Positions 27,571 to 35,686 of a stretch of 64,000 bases of DNA are shown here, piece by piece (position 1 is the stretch's first letter; each line of letters starts with the position of its first letter). The stretch lies in assembly GCA_913057205.1 (NCBI GenBank), contig CAJXNO010000011.1, forward strand, positions 1 to 64,000, in the 5' to 3' direction. A program made the position numbers and the translations under genes. Origin of the DNA: an uncultured Flavobacteriales bacterium (GTDB taxonomy: Bacteria; Bacteroidota; Bacteroidia; Flavobacteriales_G; Salibacteraceae). Below the pieces are notes generated by a model. The model was not told the origin of the DNA. It did not search any database and saw only the letters and a list, made by a program, of their open reading frames with translations.

Positions 27571-28410
27571 ATGAGAATCACCATCCTTGCAGCACTTTTC
27601 ATATTGGTTTCATGTGATGGGACCGACCAATCAGAGTACGAAGAAGCAATTCACTCGCTTGAGAGTTCATTTGTTGTTGGTAGAGGAATTAGCAAGATGG
27701 ATTCAGGAGACTATCGCGGGGCAATAGAAGACTTCAACAAAGCAATTCAGCATGACCCGAATGATGCTTTTGCCTACAACAGTAGAGGAATGAGCAAGAG
27801 GAATTTAGGAGACTATCGCGGGGCGATAGAAGACTATAGTAGAGCAATTGAACTTGACCCGAATGATGCCCTGGGATATGTCGGTAGAGGAATTAGCAAG
27901 AAGAATTTAGGAGACTATCGCGGGGCAATAGAAGACTTCAACAAAGCAATTCAGCATGACCCGAATGATGCTTTTGCCTACAACAGTAGAGGAGCAATCA
28001 AATCACTATTATATGACCATCGCGGAGCTATAGAAGACTATAATAGAGCAATTCAACTTGACCCAAATAATGCCCAGAGATATGTCGGTAGAGGAATTAG
28101 CAAGGCTGATTTAGGAGACTATCGCGGGGCGATAGAAGACTATAATAGAGCAATTCAGCTTGACCCAAATAATGCCCAGGGATATGTCGGTAGAGGAATT
28201 AGCAAGAAGAATTTAGGAGACTATCGCGGAGCAATAGAAGACTTCAACAAAGCAATTCAGCTTGACCCGAATGATGCTATTGCCTACAACAATAGAGGAA
28301 TGAGCAAGCTTTTAATAGGAGATTTTAACGGTGGTTGCCTCGATTTAAGCAGAGCTGGAGAGCTGGGGCAAATGGAAGTATATGACCTGATTAGAAAGTA
28401 TTGCCAGTAA
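27571..28410 (+). CDS. TPR-repeat lipoprotein with near-identical repeats
   Basis: A 279-residue protein with a lipoprotein signal (MRITILAALFILVSC) and six 34-residue tetratricopeptide repeats plus a diverged seventh, starting near residue 40. Each unit reads roughly GISKKNLGDYRGAIEDF and NKAIQLDPNDAFAYNSR; several units are nearly identical in DNA as well as protein (102-bp period), which points to recent repeat duplication. TPR lipoproteins mediate protein-protein contacts in the periplasm; the partner is unknown. A small secreted protein gene follows after 10 bp. Confidence 0.85.
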   Translation: MRITILAALFILVSCDGTDQSEYEEAIHSLESSFVVGRGISKMDSGDYRGAIEDFNKAIQHDPNDAFAYNSRGMSKRNLGDYRGAIEDYSRAIELDPNDALGYVGRGISKKNLGDYRGAIEDFNKAIQHDPNDAFAYNSRGAIKSLLYDHRGAIEDYNRAIQLDPNNAQRYVGRGISKADLGDYRGAIEDYNRAIQLDPNNAQGYVGRGISKKNLGDYRGAIEDFNKAIQLDPNDAIAYNNRGMSKLLIGDFNGGCLDLSRAGELGQMEVYDLIRKYCQ

Positions 28411-28420
28411 AAGAGATAAT

Positions 28421-28633
28421 ATGAAACACATCAAAATACTAATCCTTTTTGCTATCCCATTGCTGCTACTTGGGTTTACGCACTCCCGCATATCAAATGA
28501 TTACGCTACAACGCTTAAAGAGACCTTAGAATGTAAATTCAGCCAGTGTCAGGCTATAGCTAAAAGCACAGGGAAACAATGTAAGCGCTGTGTTTCAAAT
28601 AAGGGAGACTTGTATTGTTGGCAGCACGATTAA
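28421..28633 (+). CDS. Small secreted DUF5763-like cysteine protein
   Basis: A 70-residue protein with an N-terminal signal or membrane segment (residues 1-20) and a C-terminal motif CQAIAKSTGKQCKRCV...YCWQH. This Cys/His pattern is typical of DUF5763-like small domains, thought to bind a metal or form disulfides. It is the last gene before attR and is probably co-transcribed with the TPR lipoprotein gene 10 bp upstream. Function unknown. Confidence 0.65.
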   Translation: MKHIKILILFAIPLLLLGFTHSRISNDYATTLKETLECKFSQCQAIAKSTGKQCKRCVSNKGDLYCWQHD

Positions 28634-28692
28634 TTTCTAAATCACGAGTTTCTCCTTCATCTTGAAGAGTATTTGAGGTTTTACCCACCCTA

Positions 28693-28711
28693 TTTGTACC
28701 TTATTTGTACC
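28693..28711. promoter_or_regulatory. TTTGTACC sites near the right end
   Basis: TTTGTACC at 28693-28700 and 28704-28711, 11 bp apart, about 40 bp inside attR. The octamer also occurs near the left end (14029-14076), so these are candidate arm-type recombinase binding sites. Confidence 0.5.
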
Positions 28712-28749
28712 CTGTACGGATAACTATTTGATTACTAGACTTAGTTACT

Positions 28750-28765
28750 TTTTGTATCGGAAAGT
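28750..28765 (+). repeat. attR, 16-bp direct repeat
   Basis: Identical to 13888-13903. Followed by GA, it would restore TGA as the mnmE stop codon, directly abutting the stop codon of the convergent SulP gene, which is what the uninterrupted locus should look like. Confidence 0.92.
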
Positions 28766-28767
28766 GA

Positions 28768-30285
28768 TCAAATTCCCTCCGGAAGGGCCTCCCCCACCAT
28801 ATTGATCTCCGTGATGCGGTCCGCTTTGATCAGCATCTTATGACTGCTGCTGGATAGATTAGTGACGTACACCTTCTTCCCTGCTTTATGGTATCGCTCT
28901 GTGAGCTTGTTCAAGGCTTCGATGGCCGACATATCTGCCACGCGACTCTCCTTGAAGTCGATCATCACCTCCTCTGGGTCATTCTCGACATCAAACTTTT
29001 CGTTGAATACCGAAACCGACCCGAAGAATAGCGGACCGTAGATCTCATAGTGCTTCACCCCATTGTCATCAATGCGTTTACGGGCACGTATGCGCTTCGC
29101 ATTATCCCACGCAAAAACCAGTGCGGCGATGATCACCCCGGCCAATACAGCCAAGGCCAGGTTATGCAGAAAGATGGTCACCAGAGTCACCAGCATCATG
29201 ATGAAGATGTCTGACTTAGGAAACTTATTGAAGGTGCGCAAACTGGCCCACTCAAAGGTTCCTATGGATACCATGATCATCAATCCAGTGAGCGCTGCCA
29301 TGGGAACCTTTTCAATCAATGAGGATCCAATCATCACAAACATCAAAAGCATAACGGATGCTACGATTCCCGATAACCTTGCGCGTGCGCCGTTAGAAAC
29401 GTTGATCAAACTTTGTCCGATCATCGCGCAGCCACCCATACCAGAGAACAAGCCTGAAACAACATTCGCCATACCTTGAGCGATGGCTTCCTTGTTACCT
29501 CGACCGCGCGTAGCTGTGATCTCATCAACAATATTCAATGTCAACAAGCTCTCGATCAACCCTACCCCAGCTACAATGGCGGCATAGGGAAAAATGATGG
29601 TCAAGGTCTCCCATGCCATAGGGATGGAAGGCAGGTGAAAGGGTGGAAAGCCGCCTTGAATGGATGCCAGATCGCCTACAGTCTTGGTGTCAATCCCAAG
29701 AAGACTAACCAAAGCAAACACCACTAAAATGGCGGTAAGTGAAGCAGGCACCACCTTGGTCAGCTTTGGTAAGCCCCAAATGATGAACATCGTAAGTAGA
29801 ACCAATGCCAATAGTATGTAAAGTGCGCTTCCGGTCAACCAATCGCCAGAGGCGTCTTGAAACTGTACCAGCTGCGACATGAATATGATGATGGCCAATC
29901 CGTTCACAAAACCAAATACCACCGGGTGCGGCACCAAGCGCATGAGCTTGCCCAAACGAAGGAATCCAGCTGCCATCTGCATCAGACCGGCAAGGATCAC
30001 CGTGGCAAAAACGTATTCTACCCCATAATCCTTTACCAAGCTCACCAGGACCACAGCCACTGCCCCAGTTGCTCCACTGATCATACCTGGCCTACCACCG
30101 AAGATCGAAGTCACCAGTCCCATAGTGAACGCAGCATACAAGCCAACCAATGGCGATAAGCCAGCGATCATGGCAAATGCAACCGCCTCAGGAACAAGCG
30201 CCAGTGCCACAGTGATTCCGGATAGCACCTCGGTCTTATAATCTACCTTCTGCGAAAAATCAAATATGTTCAGTACCTGCTTCAT
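28768..30285 (-). CDS. SulP family anion transporter with STAS domain
   Basis: A 505-residue membrane transporter; the start at 30285 (MKQVLNIFDFSQKVDYKTEVLSG) fits the family, although the frame is open to 30429. The N-terminal part has the SulP signature region VALALVPEAVAFAMIAGLSPLVGLYA and about a dozen hydrophobic segments; a C-terminal STAS domain (about 400-500) includes EEVMIDFKESRVADMSAIEAL. The substrate could be sulfate, bicarbonate or another anion and cannot be told from sequence. Before integration of the island it was the convergent neighbour of mnmE. Confidence 0.9.
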   Translation of the reverse strand: MKQVLNIFDFSQKVDYKTEVLSGITVALALVPEAVAFAMIAGLSPLVGLYAAFTMGLVTSIFGGRPGMISGATGAVAVVLVSLVKDYGVEYVFATVILAGLMQMAAGFLRLGKLMRLVPHPVVFGFVNGLAIIIFMSQLVQFQDASGDWLTGSALYILLALVLLTMFIIWGLPKLTKVVPASLTAILVVFALVSLLGIDTKTVGDLASIQGGFPPFHLPSIPMAWETLTIIFPYAAIVAGVGLIESLLTLNIVDEITATRGRGNKEAIAQGMANVVSGLFSGMGGCAMIGQSLINVSNGARARLSGIVASVMLLMFVMIGSSLIEKVPMAALTGLMIMVSIGTFEWASLRTFNKFPKSDIFIMMLVTLVTIFLHNLALAVLAGVIIAALVFAWDNAKRIRARKRIDDNGVKHYEIYGPLFFGSVSVFNEKFDVENDPEEVMIDFKESRVADMSAIEALNKLTERYHKAGKKVYVTNLSSSSHKMLIKADRITEINMVGEALPEGI

Positions 30286-30513
30286 GGTTGGAGCGCTTTT
30301 AAAAAACAAACGTTTCGCCGAACTATCGATTTGAAAATCAATACTTCCGTTAGCGAAACGCCTCTTCACCCATTGTTTTGGGGCTGCGAAGGTACGCGGA
30401 ATAATTGGCCCGAAAAACCAGCCTCCCATCGAGATTCAATGAGCTGTTTTTAGTTCGAAGCACGTTACCTTTCACTTCGGCTCACTATATTCACTTTCGA
30501 AAATTCAATTCAA

Positions 30514-31035
30514 ATGAACCGAACTACCCCTTTTAAATGGCTTAGCATGCTCGCTTTGGTCGCCTTGATGACCGCATGTGGAAGCACTGTTGAGCAAGAA
30601 GTTAGCCTTCAATTAGAGGCCGCAGCTGTTGGACCATTCTTCGCCGGTCCGAACAGTCTGATCGCAGACTACACCGTTGATTATCCGTCGCTCTTCCCGG
30701 ATCAGGCAGTTACCGCTAAGCAGATCAAAAGTGTTGGATTGAAAACGGCCACGGTCCAATTGAATGCCGATAGTTTGGATTTTGCGGCATTCACGAGCGC
30801 CTCCTTGCAGTTTGTATCTGACAATGAAGGCATGGTCAGCGCCGCCATCTTAAATCCGATTGAATCGAATGGACAAAGCATTACGCTTCAGACCAGCGCA
30901 GAAGCTGACCTTGGAACATTTTTTAAAGGCGAGGCGTTTACCTGTGTCCTCGATTTGGATTTCAAAGACGATGACTACCGCGATGAACTGAGCACCACCA
31001 TTGAAATGACATTCAATACAACCTTAAAGCAATAA
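30514..31035 (+). CDS. Hypothetical lipoprotein
   Basis: A 173-residue protein with a lipoprotein signal peptide (LSMLALVALMTAC). The mature part alternates short hydrophobic and polar segments and has no family I recognise; it may be a beta-rich envelope protein. It is followed after 2 bp by the DUF2147 gene and then by an outer-membrane beta-barrel gene, suggesting a three-gene envelope operon. Confidence 0.75.
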   Translation: MNRTTPFKWLSMLALVALMTACGSTVEQEVSLQLEAAAVGPFFAGPNSLIADYTVDYPSLFPDQAVTAKQIKSVGLKTATVQLNADSLDFAAFTSASLQFVSDNEGMVSAAILNPIESNGQSITLQTSAEADLGTFFKGEAFTCVLDLDFKDDDYRDELSTTIEMTFNTTLKQ

Positions 31036-31037
31036 TC

Positions 31038-31499
31038 ATGAAGCATTTGATCCTCTCTCTCTTTGTTCTCGCTCTGAGCGTGAATGTGATGGCGCAAGAC
31101 GCAGAAGCCGACCGTTTGATCGGCGTATGGGAACCCAGCCATGGAAAGGCCAAAGTCAAGATCGACAAAATCGGATCTAAGTACTACGGAAGGATCGTAT
31201 GGCTCAAGGAACCCAATGATCCAGAAACGGGTGAGCCTAAGTTGGACAAAAACAATCCAGATGAGAGCCTCCGCTCTACTCCGCTGCGCGGTTACCGTAT
31301 TCTGAAAGATTTTGAATACACCGGAGAAGACGAATGGTCAGAGGGCACCATTTATGACCCTGAAAACGGCAGCACTTACAGCTGTACGATTAAGATGCCA
31401 GACGATAACACCTTAGATATTCGAGGCTACATCGGGATTTCCACCTTTGGACGTACCGATGTTTGGAAACGTCTTAAGGTTCCTTCAAAGAAGAAGTAG
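31038..31499 (+). CDS. DUF2147 domain secreted protein
   Basis: A 153-residue protein with a signal peptide (MKHLILSLFVLALSVNVMAQ) and a DUF2147 domain: LIGVWEPSHGKAKVKI, KYYGRIVWLKEPND, LRGYRILKDFEY, and the C-terminal DVWKRL. The lipocalin-like family is periplasmic and of unknown function. It is tightly spaced (2 bp) behind the lipoprotein gene. Confidence 0.85.
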   Translation: MKHLILSLFVLALSVNVMAQDAEADRLIGVWEPSHGKAKVKIDKIGSKYYGRIVWLKEPNDPETGEPKLDKNNPDESLRSTPLRGYRILKDFEYTGEDEWSEGTIYDPENGSTYSCTIKMPDDNTLDIRGYIGISTFGRTDVWKRLKVPSKKK

Positions 31500-31530
31500 T
31501 TCCTTCCCATTTCATTCAAATACCTGAACC

Positions 31531-32643
31531 ATGAACCGATACCTACTGATCATTTGTGGGGTGCTTAGCATTGGAGTAGTCCGTGCGCAGGAAGACAGCA
31601 CCCATGTGGAAGAAGAAGACTGGAGTATTTACGATGACCTGGATTATGCAGAGGAAGGCACGAAGAGCTATGCCAACGCAAAGATCAGTGGCATCAGTCC
31701 GGCACGACTCATTTCGGTAGGTTATGATTTCCAAGGTCCGTTTGACATCACTGCTGGAAGCAGTATGGGAGGCAGTATCAAGGATCAAACGGCCAATGTG
31801 ATCAACGAAGAATCCGGTAGAGTAACTTCAGCTCAAGGGTTTCGACTCGCGGCAAACGTTCCGGTGTACTCAACCAACAAGCTGATCGTTCAGCTCGGTG
31901 GACAGATCTGGGACGTAAACTATGGTTTTGAGAACGCCAACAACCTTACTCACCCGTTGCTGCGAACGCTGAATGAGAATGGCTTGCGCACCTTCGGACT
32001 TAACTCTACCATTTACAAGCCGCTTAATGAATTCGCTTTTATCCTGGTACAATTAGGTGCAGACATGAGCGGCGATTGGAGTTATACCGGACTTCAACCG
32101 CTGGACCATACGCGCTATTCTGTTGCTGCCCTCTGGGGTCGACGAACAAGCGACTACTTTCAGTGGGCAGTGGGTGCATCCCGTACCTATAGGGCAGGTG
32201 AGCAGAACTACGTACCCATTGTGATGTTGAACTGGACCTCGAAAACCACCAAATGGGGAGCAGAGATGTTGTTGCCTGCGCGGGGTCATTTGCGGTACAG
32301 CTTCAATCGACAGAGCATGCTTTTCTTTGGCTTTGAGCTGGAAGGAAACAGCTATTTGGTAGGGAACCAAAACCCAGGATTCTACAACAACGGCCTACAG
32401 AATCTAGAGATTCGCAGAAGTGAACTTCGCTTCAGAACCATGTACCAGCGCAAGCTGGTCGGATTCATCTGGATCGCCGGTGAGTTCGGATACCGTTACA
32501 ACTGGTTATTTGACATCGATCAAGTTGGGGATGATGGGAGCGACTTCTTCCGTGGTTTCTTCGGTACACAGCCCTATGCCTTCCAAAATCAAATGGGGAA
32601 TCCGTTATACTTCAACATCAGCCTGAACCTGGTAAGCCCATAA
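31531..32643 (+). CDS. Outer-membrane beta-barrel protein (DUF6268-like)
   Basis: A 370-residue protein with a signal peptide (MNRYLLIICGVLSIGVVRAQ), an acidic linker (EEEDWSIYDDLDYAEEG) and a long stretch of alternating aromatic/polar strands ending in the hydrophobic YFNISLNLVSP, as expected for an outer-membrane barrel. It resembles DUF6268 proteins of Bacteroidota. Function unknown; probably in one operon with the lipoprotein and DUF2147 genes. Confidence 0.7.
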   Translation: MNRYLLIICGVLSIGVVRAQEDSTHVEEEDWSIYDDLDYAEEGTKSYANAKISGISPARLISVGYDFQGPFDITAGSSMGGSIKDQTANVINEESGRVTSAQGFRLAANVPVYSTNKLIVQLGGQIWDVNYGFENANNLTHPLLRTLNENGLRTFGLNSTIYKPLNEFAFILVQLGADMSGDWSYTGLQPLDHTRYSVAALWGRRTSDYFQWAVGASRTYRAGEQNYVPIVMLNWTSKTTKWGAEMLLPARGHLRYSFNRQSMLFFGFELEGNSYLVGNQNPGFYNNGLQNLEIRRSELRFRTMYQRKLVGFIWIAGEFGYRYNWLFDIDQVGDDGSDFFRGFFGTQPYAFQNQMGNPLYFNISLNLVSP

Positions 32644-32646
32644 CCG

Positions 32647-33640
32647 TTAGCAGATCCTTGGAAGCTGCTCTCCAGCCAGCATATTCACGACGCGCCTTCC
32701 TCCCAAACCGCTGGTCATCACGACCTTTTGCGGATGCTCGTGGGTGACCTGGCCGATCACCGCTGCCCTTGAACTCTCTGAGAAGCTACTGAGCAACTGT
32801 ATTACAACCGCTGCAACTTCTTGCGCCACTACGGCGATGAACATCCCTTCATCGGTGACGTACAAAGGATCGATCCCCAGCACTTCACACGCCGATGCTA
32901 CCGTTTCATCAATGGGTATAGCGTGATCTTCTAGATCGATCCCGCACTTAACTTGAGTTGCGATCTCATTCAAAACCGTTCCAACGCCTCCCCGTGTAGG
33001 GTCGCGTAGTAGCTTAATGGTTTCCGGAAAGGTTTCTAACAATGCCAAAACTGGCGTATTCAGCGGACGAGAATCACTCTCCATCGGAGCATCAAAATGT
33101 AGACCCTCGCGCTGTATCATGATGGTCATGCCATGATGTGCAATGCTGTGACTCACAATTACCGCCTCGCCCGGAACAATCCTTTTATGGTCGATCAAAA
33201 CACCAGGGAGCAGCGCCTATGCCTGAGGTATTGATAAAGATGTGATCCCCTTTTCCGCGTTCTACCACTTTGGTATCGCCCGTTACTACCTCCACGCCTG
33301 CCCTATCAGCGGCATATTCGATGGATAGCAGCATTCCCCAGTAAGCATCCATCATCAACCCTTCTTCCAAGATCATGGCCAAGGAGAGGTAGCACGGCAT
33401 CGCGCCACACATAAGCAGGTCGTTCACCGTTCCATTCACTGCGAGATCTCCGATGTTACCTCCCGGAAAGAAAAGCGGAGAAACCACAAAGCTATCGGTG
33501 GTGAAAGCCAAACATCCTCTTAAGTCACCCAGAACTACACCATCATGTCGCTCTTGAAGTTACTTGTTCTTAAACCGCTTGAATACACCCTCTTCCAACA
33601 GTCGATTCGTCAAGAGTCCACCGCTCCCATGACCTAAAGT
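32647..33640 (-). pseudogene. hypE: Decayed hydrogenase maturation gene hypE
   Basis: Three segments together spell an almost complete HypE: LGHGSGGLLTNRLLEEGVFK from about 33637, [20 protein letters not shown] near 33505, and [20 protein letters not shown] from about 33200 to the C-terminus. They are separated by an in-frame TAA at 33560-33562 and by one extra base near 33205, where deleting a T restores CCC GGT and the family sequence. HypE makes the thiocyanate precursor of the cyanide ligand of NiFe hydrogenases; no other hyp or hydrogenase genes are visible. The usual C-terminal cysteine motif is present (ending PRIC). The locus is a pseudogene unless the lesions are sequencing errors. 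Confidence 0.8.
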
Positions 33641-33653
33641 AGTACTTCGTGAG

Positions 33654-34079
33654 GTGGTGCATGATATTCAGGCAAGCTTGCATGCGATGATGGCAGAAAA
33701 CAATGCTAAGCTAACCATTGTGAATCCCGACATGGAGTTGAATGTCTATCCGACCCACTTCCACCGCATTTTACTTAACCTGATCCAAAATGGCATCAAA
33801 TTCAGGCAAGAAGAAACGCCTAAAATCATCGTAAAAGCGAGTGAAACAAGAAATTACTGGCAGATTGAAGTAGAGGATAACGGTATTGGCATCGAAGAAG
33901 AGCAATTGCCCCATATCTTCAAGTTATTCTACCATAAGAACCTCAAGTCAAACTCTGAAAGCCATGGAATTGGTTTAAGCGTTGTTCGACGACTTGTTCA
34001 AGAACATGAAGGAAGCATTCGGGTAAAATCTGAAGTTGGAAAAGGAACAACTTTTATTTTTACAATCCTTAAGGCCTAA
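33654..34079 (+). pseudogene. Histidine kinase fragment (ATPase domain only)
   Basis: About 141 residues containing a HATPase_c domain with N box (LLNLIQNGIKFR), G1 box (VEDNGIGI), F box (LFYHK) and G2 box (SHGIGLSVV). The upstream sensor and phospho-acceptor (H-box) parts are absent, and the open frame is cut by a stop at 33630-33632, just where the decayed hypE begins on the other strand. The start is therefore arbitrary (GTG at 33654). It looks like the surviving end of a two-component kinase after a deletion; an active free-standing ATPase domain is less likely. Confidence 0.65.
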
Positions 34080-34090
34080 TGACGAGATAG

Positions 34091-34498
34091 ATGAATGAAT
34101 CAAGCGTAGAAGTTTTACTCGTAGATGATGATGAAATGACCCTTTTGATCCACGAGAAAATATTGGACCGATGTTCCATGAATCACCCTTATCGATCCTT
34201 CAGTACGGGTGAGGGTTGTTTGGAGTACATCTTGGATGAATCCAATAACGCAAAAAAGTTCATTATCCTTCTTGACATCAACATGTCAGGCATAAGCGGT
34301 TGGGGCGTTTTAGATGAACTGAATGCCTCCGGGGTGGATAGCAATCGATGCTTGGTGATCATGGCAACTTCTTCCGTTGATTATGAGGATCGCGTTAAAG
34401 CTTCAGAGTATTCGAATGTGATCGACTTTTTTGAAAAGCCGCTGACCATCTCTAGCTGCGAAAGCCTCGCCAACCTACCCGAGGTAGCATCCTTTTAG
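34091..34498 (+). CDS. Response regulator receiver protein (CheY-like)
   Basis: A 135-residue single receiver domain with the acidic pair LLVDDDE (near residue 10), phospho-acceptor Asp in LLDINMSG (near residue 58), Thr/Ser in MATSS (near 97) and the conserved Lys in FEKP (near 119). No output domain. It follows the truncated kinase by 11 bp and was probably its partner; with the kinase broken it may be an orphan. Confidence 0.85.
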   Translation: MNESSVEVLLVDDDEMTLLIHEKILDRCSMNHPYRSFSTGEGCLEYILDESNNAKKFIILLDINMSGISGWGVLDELNASGVDSNRCLVIMATSSVDYEDRVKASEYSNVIDFFEKPLTISSCESLANLPEVASF

Positions 34499-34506
34499 CT
34501 CTATGG

Positions 34507-34755
34507 ATGGCAGACCTTGATGCCAACAACAATGCTGCGGAGTTAATGGGCCTCGTGCGAACAAGTATGCCGTTTGGAAAGTATAAAGGCACCCTGTTAG
34601 CAGACCTTCCCGTTTACTACTTGGAGTGGTTTGCTCGAAAGGGAATGCCGAAAGGGAAGCTCGGAACCCAACTTGACCTCGTATTGACCCTGAAGTCAAA
34701 TGGACTGGATCATATCCTTAGGCAACTAAAGGACCTCGATGATGGTCAAGGATAA
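34507..34755 (+). CDS. DUF3820 family protein
   Basis: An 82-residue cytoplasmic protein with the DUF3820 signature MPFGKYKGTLLADLPVYYLEWFARKGMP. The family is sometimes labelled quorum-sensing-regulated virulence factor; its molecular function is unclear. It overlaps the start of the YheT-like hydrolase gene by 17 bp, so the two are likely coupled. Confidence 0.85.
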   Translation: MADLDANNNAAELMGLVRTSMPFGKYKGTLLADLPVYYLEWFARKGMPKGKLGTQLDLVLTLKSNGLDHILRQLKDLDDGQG

Positions 34756-35686
34756 CTACACCCCTCCTCTGTTCCATCGTTCAAGCTTGTTGGCTACCAT
34801 ATTGCCGAACGTACTGCGGCCTGTTGACCCCATTCAATGGACGATTCAAGAGCATCAAACAGCAGATAACGATGTCTTCATAACTGGCAGCCTGAAGCAA
34901 GACAGCAGCGCATGCGTAGTACTTCTCCACGGACTCGAAGGGAGTATCGATTCTCGCTACATGCTTGGTATGGCACATGCGTTCTACACGGAGGGGAATG
35001 ACATCATTGCGCTCAATCACCGCGGCTGTGGCGGTTACAACAACCTGCAACCTTCAAGCTACCATAGCGGTTTCACGCAAGACCTCAGTCAACTGATAGC
35101 AAGCCTCACTCAAAACTACAAACAGCTCTGGCTGATCGGATTTAGCTTAGGTGGAAACATCGCACTTAAGTATGCCTTAGAGGAAGACCTACCATCCGAA
35201 CTTCAAGGAGCCATTGCCATCTCAGCACCCATTGATTTAGCCGGTTCATCCGCTCGACTGGGGGCCTCTCATAACTGGATCTACCAACAACGCTTTTTAC
35301 GCTCGCTTAAACGAAAAGCAGCCTTGAAAAAACAGGAGCATCCAGCAAGTGCATTTGACTTAGATGCCGTAAGCGCTGCAAGCACGATCGAAGCTTTTGA
35401 TGACGTATATACAGCACCGGTAAATGGATTCAAGCATGCACGAGACTACTACGAACAATGCAGCACGTACTTGTCGCTGCCTTTTATCAAGCTCCCCACC
35501 CTACTGATCAATGCAAAGAATGACAGCTTCTTGAGCGATCGCTGTTTTCCAAGCTCTACCGAAAACTTGCATGTGCGCTCACCTCGTTACGGAGGACATG
35601 TGGGGTTTGCCCTGGATAACGCCATGCGTAAGCAATTCTGGCATGAGGTAAAAGCCAAGGAATTTATCAAGACCTTTACACCGTGA
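34739..35686 (+). CDS. YheT-like alpha/beta hydrolase
   Basis: A 315-residue alpha/beta-hydrolase of the YheT/ABHD1-3 type. Visible are the oxyanion-side motif VVLLHGLEGSIDSRY (near residue 60), HRGCGG (near 97), the nucleophile elbow GFSLGGN (near 136) and the late His in SPRYGGHVGF (near residue 290). The substrate is unknown; relatives act as carboxylesterases. It overlaps the DEAD-box helicase gene by 4 bp, suggesting co-transcription. Confidence 0.85.
   Translation: MMVKDNYTPPLFHRSSLLATILPNVLRPVDPIQWTIQEHQTADNDVFITGSLKQDSSACVVLLHGLEGSIDSRYMLGMAHAFYTEGNDIIALNHRGCGGYNNLQPSSYHSGFTQDLSQLIASLTQNYKQLWLIGFSLGGNIALKYALEEDLPSELQGAIAISAPIDLAGSSARLGASHNWIYQQRFLRSLKRKAALKKQEHPASAFDLDAVSAASTIEAFDDVYTAPVNGFKHARDYYEQCSTYLSLPFIKLPTLLINAKNDSFLSDRCFPSSTENLHVRSPRYGGHVGFALDNAMRKQFWHEVKAKEFIKTFTP

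Larger units (their letters stand above)
13888..28765. mobile_element. Integrated genomic island at the 3' end of mnmE
   Basis: A roughly 14.9-kb segment bounded by a perfect 16-bp direct repeat, one copy at the end of mnmE and one directly before the convergent SulP gene. It is visibly AT-richer than its flanks. It starts with a recombination/replication module (HTH protein, tyrosine recombinase, HTH protein, RepA-like ATPase, primase-like protein), followed by an array of cargo genes separated by attC-like palindromes, then decayed elements. No relaxase or conjugation genes are seen, so transfer would need help from another element. Removing it rejoins mnmE (stop TGA) with the sulP stop codon immediately adjacent. 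Confidence 0.92.

Noticed and set aside
27571..28410. 102-bp repeats as a CRISPR or other repeat array
   Set aside because: They are in-frame TPR units within one coding sequence, without spacers.
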